DNA of 5,228 nt from Clostridium sp. (GTDB taxonomy: Bacteria > Bacillota > Clostridia > Clostridiales > Clostridiaceae): positions 1 to 5,228 of the forward strand of contig NZ_JAHAIF010000085.1 in NCBI RefSeq assembly GCF_018372875.1, given 5' to 3'. Shown piece by piece: positions 1-5,222 of the stretch. Below the pieces are notes generated by a model that saw only the letters and a list, made by a program, of their open reading frames with translations, made no database searches and was not told the DNA's origin. Within the stretch, counting starts at the first letter, position 1. Each line of letters starts with the position of its first letter. Both the position numbers and the translations under genes were made by a program.

Positions 1-101
1 TCACTTAAATCCCTAATTACACCCTTTGTATTTAATATTATCTTATTTGTATCGTCCTTAAGCTTTATATTGTTATCTTCTTTACATACAGTTTCAAAAA
101 T
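1..101 (-). pseudogene. Remnant of a Rpn/PD-(D/E)XK nuclease-family putative transposase (partial)
   Basis: Directly after the TAA stop of the neighbouring regulator, the same minus-strand frame stays open for 33 codons to the window edge. It reads ...CKEDNNIKLKDDTNKIILNTKG..., which resembles, from memory, a conserved block in Rpn-type recombination-promoting nucleases/putative transposases (roughly C-x-E-D-x(3)-L-x-D-x-T-x-K-I-x-L-N-T-K-G, followed by a segment that leads into 'eLxxFLxY'). That block lies well inside the family's proteins, after the catalytic domain. Here there is no ATG, GTG or TTG in frame, no ribosome binding site and no N-terminal nuclease domain, so this is a 5'-truncated remnant rather than a gene. 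The C-terminal part may continue beyond the left edge. The family call is recalled similarity over about 25 residues; the open frame itself is seen directly. Confidence 0.55.
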
Positions 102-566
102 TTATCTTTTTGATTTATCTTTTCTCATTTTCCATACATTGTATAAAATATCCTTTAGAACCAGTAAGCTATCTAATTCACTGTATTGATATTCCTGCTT
201 TAATTCATCCAGCATTACACACAATCTACGGGCATAGTTTGGATGATTAACTTCACTTTGGTATCTTACCAAAATAGGGTACTTTTTACCCCATGCATTT
301 GTCCAGTCGATTTTTTCTTCTACTTCTTCACTAGTTTTATCAATAATCTCCTGAATCTCATTTATGTCAATGTCAAAATCAATCAGTTCATCCAAGGACA
401 TATTATACAGTACAGCCATTTTTTTTGACTGATAAATGTCAGGAATCGTTTCATCTGCTTCCCATTTTGAAATGGTCTGCCTGCTTACCCCCAGTTTCTC
501 TGCTACATCCTCTTGAGAAAGCCCACATTTTTTTCTTGCATGAAACAAGCTGTTTCCTAGATTCAT
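102..566 (-). CDS. XRE-family helix-turn-helix transcriptional regulator (154 aa)
   Basis: This is a predicted cytoplasmic DNA-binding regulator. An XRE/Cro-CI type HTH fills residues about 6-62: the first HTH helix is LSQEDVAEKLG (16-26) and the recognition helix is VSRQTISKWE (27-36), followed by the usual 'P-D' turn and a closing helix ending in LDELIDFD. Residues about 65-154 are a charged, mostly helical C-terminal region with aromatic residues (WTNAWGKKYP, YQSEVNHPNYARRL). It has no recognised sensor domain and probably serves dimerisation or ligand or partner binding. The start is supported by AAGGAGG at 574-580, 7 nt before the ATG. It is transcribed alone from a promoter in the 120-bp gap upstream. 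By eye it is less AT-rich than the protease genes, and it abuts a nuclease remnant, so acquisition by transfer is possible. Its target genes are unknown. Confidence 0.9.
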   Translation of the reverse strand: MNLGNSLFHARKKCGLSQEDVAEKLGVSRQTISKWEADETIPDIYQSKKMAVLYNMSLDELIDFDIDINEIQEIIDKTSEEVEEKIDWTNAWGKKYPILVRYQSEVNHPNYARRLCVMLDELKQEYQYSELDSLLVLKDILYNVWKMRKDKSKR

Positions 567-585
567 TATTTTTCCTCCTTGTCAG

Positions 586-613
586 TTTATAGTTTTATTA
601 TAATGTTTGACAA
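586..613 (-). promoter_or_regulatory. Candidate promoter of the 154-aa XRE regulator
   Basis: On the minus strand, TTGTCA (613-608) is followed after 16 bp by TATAAA (591-586), a reasonable sigma-A promoter just upstream of the ribosome binding site. TTGTCA also occurs on the plus strand at 579-584, so the promoter is bracketed by inverted TTGTCA/TGACAA half-sites. A separate TATAAT at 602-597 has no good -35 at the right distance. Confidence 0.5.
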
Positions 614-685
614 AGACAAGCTCCACCAACTATACTTACCATATTTGCCCGTATTCTTAACATGATTAATAATCTATTGTTTTAG

Positions 686-1171
686 CTATTTCTCCTCTTC
701 ATCATCTAACTTTGAATTAATTTTCATTTGTTTTTTCTTATTTATAAAATATAATCCTTGAAGAACTACAAATGCTGAAGCTGATGCACATAGAAAAGTA
801 ATTAGTGATGCAATTAACATATCACCCATCTCATTTTTGAATAGATCTCTGAATTTAATATAATTAAGAGTAGTATTTATAATAGCTACTAAGATTCCAC
901 AAATAATGCTATTTATAATTACAAATCTTTGATTTACTTTATTAGACTCAAAAATATTATTTCCAACTGTTATATTTCGTACTATAACATACAAAGCACC
1001 CACTATAAGTAGGATTACCTCAACTGCATATTGTGAAAAATCAGCATTAAATATATATGATTGCACAAAAATAGATAAAAATAAGCCTAAAAAAACTATT
1101 TGAAAGGCATCATTTCCAATTTTTCTTTTTTGTGATAAAACTCTTTCATCTTGAACTATTTCTTTCTTCAT
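686..1171 (-). CDS. Four-helix integral membrane protein, DUF6773-like (161 aa)
   Basis: This is a small polytopic membrane protein of unknown function. The N-terminal stretch VQDERVLSQKRKIGNDAFQI is charged and probably cytoplasmic. Four hydrophobic helices follow at about residues 22-41, 48-66, 82-102 and 117-142, and the tail (NKKKQMKINSKLDDEEEK) is strongly charged. The layout and wording resemble, from memory, the DUF6773 family of Firmicute membrane proteins found beside short XRE regulators. The ATG at 1171 is chosen because GGGAGGA (1178-1184) lies 6 nt before it. The longer reading from a TTG at 1186 would place that ribosome binding site inside the gene. The start is 2 nt after the stop of the 64-aa regulator, whose last codons contain the ribosome binding site, so translational coupling is likely. 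Regulation is expected from the upstream operon promoter. Function is inferred only from context: it may be the target or effector of the regulator. Confidence 0.85.
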   Translation of the reverse strand: MKKEIVQDERVLSQKRKIGNDAFQIVFLGLFLSIFVQSYIFNADFSQYAVEVILLIVGALYVIVRNITVGNNIFESNKVNQRFVIINSIICGILVAIINTTLNYIKFRDLFKNEMGDMLIASLITFLCASASAFVVLQGLYFINKKKQMKINSKLDDEEEK

Positions 1172-1173
1172 TA

Positions 1174-1368
1174 CTATTCCTCCCAAAATAAATCATTTAA
1201 TGTTTTTCCAAGTGCTTTACATATTGATACACAAAGATTAAGTGTAGGGTTATAATCTCCTGATTCAATTAATCCAATAGTTTGCCTTGTGACACCTACA
1301 GCCTTTGCCAAATCTTCTTGTTTCATATCACACTCTATACGTGCTATTTTCATTCTCTTATTTTTCAT
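1174..1368 (-). CDS. Short stand-alone XRE-family HTH regulator (64 aa)
   Basis: The whole protein is one XRE/Cro-CI helix-turn-helix domain. KQEDLAKAVG (16-25) and VTRQTIGLIESGDYNP (26-41) form the HTH and its characteristic turn, and LNLCVSICKALGKTLNDLFW forms the closing helices. There is no room for a sensor domain, so it probably acts as a dimeric repressor or activator. The ATG at 1368 is preferred because AGGAGG (1375-1380) is 6 nt upstream. The in-frame GTG at 1374 touches the ribosome binding site and would add only two residues. It is the first gene of an operon with the membrane protein 2 nt downstream, a pairing common in Firmicutes. A strong promoter with flanking direct repeats lies immediately upstream, which suggests autoregulation. 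Confidence 0.92.
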   Translation of the reverse strand: MKNKRMKIARIECDMKQEDLAKAVGVTRQTIGLIESGDYNPTLNLCVSICKALGKTLNDLFWEE

Positions 1369-1380
1369 ATACACCCTCCT

Positions 1381-1432
1381 TATATTGCATATTGTAATAT
1401 ATATATTATCAAATGTAAACTATATATTGCAT
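1381..1432. promoter_or_regulatory. Candidate operator: direct repeats flanking the operon promoter
   Basis: TATATTGCAT occurs at 1381-1390 and again at 1423-1432, 42 bp apart (about four helical turns). One copy sits immediately downstream of the -10 and the other just upstream of the -35. Each copy's TTGCA core also takes part in an imperfect palindrome: ATTGCA-TAT-TGTAAT (1384-1398) and ATGTAA-n8-TTGCAT (1413-1432), each with 5 of 6 bases matching. The arrangement suits repression by a small XRE dimer, probably the product of the adjacent gene. Binding is inferred. Confidence 0.5.
1391..1419 (-). promoter_or_regulatory. Sigma-A promoter of the regulator/membrane-protein operon
   Basis: On the minus strand, TTTACA (1419-1414) and TACAAT (1396-1391) are separated by exactly 17 bp, each one mismatch from consensus. 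The -10 ends 10 bp before the AGGAGG ribosome binding site (1380-1375), so the leader would be very short. A-rich sequence upstream of the -35 (about 1433-1457) could act as an UP element. Confidence 0.75.
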
Positions 1433-1492
1433 TTTTGTGTAATTTTATTTTTTATGATCCTCTTTTCTTTACACTTTTTTAGTATTAAGGAT

Positions 1493-1550
1493 AAAAAAAA
1501 TGGAGTGAATATTTATTTTGCTTGTCCACACCAAAACAAATATACACTCC
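1493..1550 (-). terminator. Long-stem intrinsic terminator after the zinc peptidase gene
   Basis: Arms 1502-1520 and 1532-1550 pair over 19 bp with two mismatches, leaving an 11-nt loop. On the minus strand the stem is followed by A and then eight T (1500-1493). It lies 108 nt beyond the stop codon of the zinc peptidase and upstream of the next operon's promoter, where a transcript end is expected. The plus-strand side has TTTT at 1551-1554, so it could work weakly in the other direction too. Confidence 0.7.
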
Positions 1551-1657
1551 TTTTATAGTAAGGGTAATATTAATACCGCACTATATGTAACCCTATATGC
1601 AATTACTTTTAGCACCTTAAATAAAAATATGTAATAAGTATGATTTTGAAATTAATT

Positions 1658-2689
1658 TTAATCAAATATATAATAATAATCCTCTAATGTTTTACCAGTA
1701 ACCACTTTCAGAGCATCCTCTGAATTTTCCTTTGCCCATATTTCAATGCATTTTTCTATACCCTCTAACCCCACTTCTTTTATTATTTCATCCACTACTT
1801 TATAGCAAGAACCATAATAATTACTAATCTGCAATTTTGTAGTACCATAAACTTCTGAAGTTAAATCAACTTTATAAAGCCCTTCTTCATCAATTTGCTC
1901 AGTCCCCACATTTACAGCTACCCAAGTACCTAATCCCTCTGCAAACCAAGCTGGCATATCTCCAAATCCAAGTCCACCAAACTGAGCCAGCTTTTCCATA
2001 GTAATTACGTGAGCATATTCATGTAATATTACATTTGTACAATACTCTTTATCATATGAACTTTCATTAAATGGCTTAATTACAAGTATATTTGCACCAT
2101 TAACCTCTGCCACACTGTCTGAGCTAATATCATATCTAATTACAATATTAATTTCACTAGGAGTACTACAATTAAATATTTTTTCTATTTTATGAGAATT
2201 CTCACTTAAGATTTCCTCTACAAGCTCCATGGTTTTTATATTTTCCTTATTATCATCATAATGGTATACTTTATTTCCTTTTTTCTCTACTATTTCATAA
2301 GATGATAATTTACTAATTATATATTGTTTTTCGTTATTATAACGCCTTACTTTTTTCTCCTGATCGCTTAACTCAGCTTCTGCCATTATAATATTTAACC
2401 TTTCTTCTAATGACATTACTGCACTTTTAGCACCATAGGTTCTAATATTTACCTTACTAAATGTATCTATTATAACTATTAGAAGAATTGTTAATACAAT
2501 GAAATAAAGTCCTCTTAACTTCTTTTTCTTATAGAATGAATAAACGCTTAAAGGTATTAAAACTAAAAACACTGCTGATATAACATTAACAGTCTCTATC
2601 ATCCCTGATAACGCTATAAAAACAGATGTTCCAAATAAAAAAAGAATCGTCCCTAAAATTATTGATCCATACTTAAAAATTTTCTTCAT
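1658..2689 (-). CDS. Membrane-anchored zinc metallopeptidase, peptidase MA/gluzincin type (343 aa)
   Basis: This is a predicted zinc-dependent endopeptidase held in the cell membrane. The N-terminal part has three hydrophobic helices (about 8-28, 34-51, 59-76) separated by a lysine-rich loop (YKKKKLRG). A charged helical linker spans about 85-170 and the catalytic domain about 175-335. The active site shows HEYAH at 223-227 (two zinc-binding His and the catalytic Glu), and WFAEG at 248-252 supplies a likely third ligand, Glu251, 24 residues after the second His. This is the peptidase MA/M1-like gluzincin spacing. The ending TGKTLEDYYYIFD resembles the usual family C-terminus. With three helices the catalytic domain is expected outside the cell, but topology is inferred. 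The ATG at 2689 follows a G-rich site, GGGGG at 2695-2699, with 5-nt spacing; a TTG at 2701 is the alternative. It has its own promoter and is divergent to the S41 peptidase. The substrate is unknown. Confidence 0.85.
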   Translation of the reverse strand: MKKIFKYGSIILGTILFLFGTSVFIALSGMIETVNVISAVFLVLIPLSVYSFYKKKKLRGLYFIVLTILLIVIIDTFSKVNIRTYGAKSAVMSLEERLNIIMAEAELSDQEKKVRRYNNEKQYIISKLSSYEIVEKKGNKVYHYDDNKENIKTMELVEEILSENSHKIEKIFNCSTPSEINIVIRYDISSDSVAEVNGANILVIKPFNESSYDKEYCTNVILHEYAHVITMEKLAQFGGLGFGDMPAWFAEGLGTWVAVNVGTEQIDEEGLYKVDLTSEVYGTTKLQISNYYGSCYKVVDEIIKEVGLEGIEKCIEIWAKENSEDALKVVTGKTLEDYYYIFD

Positions 2690-2723
2690 ACTATCCCCCA
2701 ATTAGAATATAATCACAATTTAT

Positions 2724-2753
2724 ATCTTACCATATATATTAATATTATGTAAA
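2724..2753 (-). promoter_or_regulatory. Candidate promoter of the zinc peptidase gene
   Basis: On the minus strand, TTTACA (2753-2748) is followed after 18 bp by TAAGAT (2729-2724). The -10 is preceded by TGG (2732-2730), an extended -10 motif that can compensate for the imperfect hexamer. A second TTTACA lies about 9 bp further upstream. The leader to the start codon would be about 30 nt. Confidence 0.5.
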
Positions 2754-2856
2754 TTTTGTAAACAAGTTTTAATTGAATTAATCTCAATCAACACAACACA
2801 ATAATCATCAGTTGATCTATAAATCTTCTAACAAATGATTTCAAATTACAGCTCTT

Positions 2857-2892
2857 ACAATTTTAAATTGTTAGTTCTAAAAATAGTATAAT
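2857..2892 (+). promoter_or_regulatory. Candidate promoter and overlapping palindrome upstream of the S41 peptidase
   Basis: A perfect TATAAT lies at 2887-2892. No good -35 stands 16-18 bp upstream: TAAATT at 2864-2869 is the 17-bp candidate, and TTGTTA at 2868-2873 is too close. The -35 zone is occupied by a 15-bp palindrome, ACAATTT-T-AAATTGT (2857-2871). A weak -35 under a palindrome suggests a promoter that needs an activator or is blocked by a repressor. The leader to the start codon would be about 60 nt. Confidence 0.4.
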
Positions 2893-2959
2893 AATCTTAT
2901 AAGACAAGGAATGTTTTCCCTCAATTGAAAGTTTCTAATTAAACAAGGAGATGTAGTTC

Positions 2960-4438
2960 ATGAATAAAAAAACAGTGTTATTTGCTTTAATAGTTACTTT
3001 GTTTTTATTTGTTATTTTAAATTACAAAGATAACAAAAATTATAAATTTGTTCAACAAGTTAATAGTGAGAGGTTGTTAGAAGCTAGAGAGGCAAAGAAC
3101 ACTATTTATGAATCAATAAAATTGCCTTCTTGTAATATGTCTCAAGAAGAGATGTATTCTTTATTTATAACAAAAGATAATATGAATATAGCAAGAAATT
3201 ATTATAACTATGATAATAATGTAGTATTAAAAAAGGATGCTATAGAAGATATAAACTTGCTTTTTAATGCACTTAAGTTTGGCTATGGTGGTTATGAAAT
3301 ATTTGGTGGTGATGAAGTATTCACTAAAGTTAAAAATAATATTCTAAAAGAAATTAATACTCATGATAATTTGCTTGTAAAAGATTTAGAAACTATTTTG
3401 ATAAGCAACTTAAGTTTTATAAAAGACAACCACTTTAGAATTAATGAAAATCCTGTATTCAAAGAAAAATATACTTATTATTATAATAATGACTACCCTA
3501 TAATAAAAGATGGTAAAGAATATTACATTAATTTAGAGAATAAAAAATATAAGATAGAAAGTATAAATAAAGACAAAGATATTGGAAATTACATTCACTA
3601 TACTTTAAATAAAAATGGACTACTATCTTATGAATTAGGAATTTTATCTTTAGAAAATAAACAGCTAGAGGTTCTGATTTCTAATAATGATCATAAGAAA
3701 ACAATATCTATTAATTTGGAACAATCTAATAACACAGTTAAAAATGCTAGTATAAAAGATAGCAGTATTGGCTATATAAAACTAAATAGTATGAAAAAAA
3801 TATCTGATGATATTTTAAACAAAACAAAGTCTATTAAGAATAATAGAGTAAATATTTTAGATCTAAGAGGATGCTCAGGAGGTAGTGATCTTGAGGCACG
3901 TAAATGGTTTGAAACTTATTTTAATTATAAAATAGGGATAAATGGTACTATTTTCTTTAAGCATACTGAATTTATAAAAGAGATGTATCTAAATGAAATA
4001 AAAACAACATATGATCTTGGCTTGTGTTCAGAAGAAGAATATAGTAAGGAGGTTAAGAGAATATCTAATTTCTACTCTAAAGAAAAGATGAATAGTATTG
4101 TGCCATACACTGAAGTTGATAAAACTTTAGATAATGATAACTATTTATTAGTTTTAGTTGATAATACTGTTCCATCTTCTGCTGAAAGCTTATTAATTTA
4201 TCTTAGAACAGTAAAAAATGTAATTTTTATAGGTACTAACTCCTCAGGCACCACAAAGATTATGGATAAACTTGGTTTTTTATTGCCTAATACTAAAATA
4301 GTATGTGCTTTTGGCACAAAGGCATACAATTATAGATCATTTGAAATAGAAGAAGGTAAAGGCTTAGAGCCAGATATATGGCTTGGAACAGAAGATATTC
4401 TAGATAGAGCATATAAATTTGCTAAAACTTTAAAATAA
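2960..4438 (+). CDS. S41-family (C-terminal-processing/tricorn-like) serine peptidase, membrane-anchored (492 aa)
   Basis: This is a predicted extracellular peptidase held by an N-terminal signal anchor (about residues 5-20, followed by NYKDNKNYK). The region 85-165 fits the helical N-terminal part of S41 proteins and contains ISNLSFIKDNHFRI, with His158 where tricorn/IRBP-like members carry a catalytic His. Residues about 265-485 form the S41 core: IGYIKLNSM, then ILDLRGCSGG (299-308), then VPSSAESL with Ser406 at the nucleophile position of the S-x-x-E motif, then VIFIGTNSSGT (421-431). The Lys of the CtpA/Prc Ser-Lys pair, expected near 431, is a Thr, so a His-Ser mechanism is more likely. 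No PDZ domain is obvious. The start has AAGGAG (2945-2950) 9 nt upstream. It is single-gene, ends in a clean terminator and is divergent to the zinc peptidase. A non-catalytic binding role cannot be excluded, and the substrate is unknown. Confidence 0.87.
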   Translation: MNKKTVLFALIVTLFLFVILNYKDNKNYKFVQQVNSERLLEAREAKNTIYESIKLPSCNMSQEEMYSLFITKDNMNIARNYYNYDNNVVLKKDAIEDINLLFNALKFGYGGYEIFGGDEVFTKVKNNILKEINTHDNLLVKDLETILISNLSFIKDNHFRINENPVFKEKYTYYYNNDYPIIKDGKEYYINLENKKYKIESINKDKDIGNYIHYTLNKNGLLSYELGILSLENKQLEVLISNNDHKKTISINLEQSNNTVKNASIKDSSIGYIKLNSMKKISDDILNKTKSIKNNRVNILDLRGCSGGSDLEARKWFETYFNYKIGINGTIFFKHTEFIKEMYLNEIKTTYDLGLCSEEEYSKEVKRISNFYSKEKMNSIVPYTEVDKTLDNDNYLLVLVDNTVPSSAESLLIYLRTVKNVIFIGTNSSGTTKIMDKLGFLLPNTKIVCAFGTKAYNYRSFEIEEGKGLEPDIWLGTEDILDRAYKFAKTLK

Positions 4439-4472
4439 GTTTAGGTGTAAAATTATTGGAGATAGCAGAAGT

Positions 4473-4504
4473 AAGAGGCTTGCTAGTGTAAGCCTCTTCT
4501 TTTA
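4473..4504 (+). terminator. Intrinsic terminator of the S41 peptidase gene
   Basis: AAGAGGCTT (4473-4481) and AAGCCTCTT (4490-4498) form a perfect 9-bp stem with an 8-nt loop, followed by CTTTTA. It lies 34 nt after the stop codon. The minus-strand side has no T-run, so it should mainly stop plus-strand transcription; no separate terminator for the convergent GNAT gene is visible. Confidence 0.85.
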
Positions 4505-4545
4505 TCAGATTACTACAACCTTTCTTAGTATTCTTTTATTGTTAT

Positions 4546-4959
4546 TTATAAATTATATTTGATAAATCCAACCCCATTAAATTTTTCAAATGGTAACATA
4601 CCATTTCTTTTGTAAAATAGTTTTGTCTTTTCAGTATTATCTGTCATCAATACAATTTGTCTAACGTTATTGTATCTATTTAGCACTAATTGTAATAAAT
4701 TACTTCCAATTCCTAACCTCTGATAATTCTCTTTAACTAGAATATCCTGTATATAAATAATAGAAATATTATCTCCAACAACTCTAATTAATCCAACAAG
4801 TTCCTCACCATCAAATGCACCTATATTAAATAATGAATTTTTAATTGCTTCTTTAAGTTCACTGGGTTTATTTGAATAACTTATCCATCCAACACTTTCA
4901 TATAACTCTACTAACTGTTTTAATGTAAACGTACTATTTTCTTTATATTCTATATCCAT
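4546..4959 (-). CDS. GNAT-family N-acetyltransferase (137 aa)
   Basis: This is a predicted cytoplasmic enzyme that transfers an acetyl group from acetyl-CoA to an amine; the acceptor is not identifiable. The fold order is visible. The N-terminal helices (TLKQLVELYESVGW, then KPSELKEAIKNS) precede strands FNIGAFDGEELVGLIRVV (44-61) and ISIIYIQDILV (65-75). The acetyl-CoA pyrophosphate loop is QRLGIG at 80-85 (the Q/R-x-x-G-x-G/A motif), followed by the helix SNLLQLVLNRY. QIVLMTD and FYKRNGMLPF (115-124) complete the usual C-terminal part. The length is normal for a single-domain GNAT. GGAG (4967-4970) lies 7 nt before the ATG. The gene is convergent with the S41 peptidase and separated from it by about 107 nt. 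A tiny ORF with a strong ribosome binding site lies upstream and may be a leader. Promoter hexamers upstream are not convincing. Confidence 0.92.
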   Translation of the reverse strand: MDIEYKENSTFTLKQLVELYESVGWISYSNKPSELKEAIKNSLFNIGAFDGEELVGLIRVVGDNISIIYIQDILVKENYQRLGIGSNLLQLVLNRYNNVRQIVLMTDNTEKTKLFYKRNGMLPFEKFNGVGFIKYNL

Positions 4960-5026
4960 ATTAATTCTCCATTTCTATATTCTTTTAATTACGTTAAAGC
5001 ATATAGAAAATCAACTTCCATATACC

Positions 5027-5050
5027 CTATTTATTCCATAACTTAACCAT
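5027..5050 (-). CDS. Possible seven-residue leader peptide (MVKLWNK) upstream of the GNAT gene
   Basis: An ATG at 5050 is preceded by A6-GGAGG (5070-5060) with 9-nt spacing, the strongest ribosome binding site in the right half of the window, yet the frame ends in TAG after seven codons. A hairpin with two G-U pairs (arms 5018-5025 and 4999-5006) follows immediately, and the GNAT start lies 67 nt after the stop. This layout would suit a translated leader controlling the acetyltransferase. The alternative is the decayed start of a lost gene. Confidence 0.35.
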   Translation of the reverse strand: MVKLWNK

Positions 5051-5142
5051 AAATAAATACCTCCTTTTTTATAGGCTTATAATTTAATGTAATAATACCT
5101 TTGATTTATAGCTAATTGAAATTTTATGCTTTCCTAGACAGT

Positions 5143-5183
5143 AAAAAAATCGCCAAGGCGACTGTGGAGCCGTCGATTTTTTT
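5143..5183. terminator. Bidirectional terminator-like hairpin with A7/T7 flanks
   Basis: AAAAAAATCG (5143-5152) and CGATTTTTTT (5174-5183) are perfect inverted arms around a 21-nt, GC-rich interior that contains GGC...GCC (5157-5159/5169-5171). Competing small stems also exist: TCGCC/GGCGA at 5150-5161 and CGAC/GTCG at 5159-5175. The T-run on both strands fits an intrinsic terminator working in either direction, most likely for a gene beyond the right edge. The interior is strikingly GC-rich for this window. Confidence 0.55.
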
Positions 5184-5206
5184 CGCCCATCTGCATAAGT
5201 GATATT

Positions 5207-5222
5207 CCAAATTTAAATTTGG
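5207..5222. repeat. Perfect 16-bp palindrome near the right edge
   Basis: CCAAATTTAAATTTGG is fully self-complementary and sits 23 bp beyond the terminator-like hairpin. It could be an operator for a gene off the right edge or part of a mobile-element end. The window stops 6 bases later, so its context cannot be read. Confidence 0.5.

Noticed and set aside
243..428. 61-codon open frame on the plus strand
   Set aside because: It lies entirely opposite the well-supported XRE regulator, has no ribosome binding site and encodes a low-complexity F/I-rich product.
1172..1186. Upstream TTG start for the membrane protein (MGGIV extension)
   Set aside because: The extension is the ribosome binding site itself read as codons; the ATG 6 nt downstream of it is the natural start.
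1282..1558. Two overlapping plus-strand open frames (66 and 89 codons)
   Set aside because: They run opposite the 64-aa regulator, its promoter and the hairpin terminator, and encode hydrophobic, low-complexity peptides without ribosome binding sites.
1561..1599. AGGGT/ACCCT inverted arms and a CTATATG direct repeat
   Set aside because: The perfect arms are only 5 bp with a long loop, and the repeat is 7 bp of AT-rich sequence; both are expected by chance here.
2690..2701. Upstream TTG start for the zinc peptidase (MGDS extension)
   Set aside because: It is likewise the G-rich ribosome binding region read as codons; the ATG at 2689 has proper spacing.
4473..4498. Same hairpin as a terminator for the convergent GNAT gene
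   Set aside because: On the minus strand the stem is followed by ACTTCTGC rather than a T-run, so intrinsic termination in that direction is not supported.
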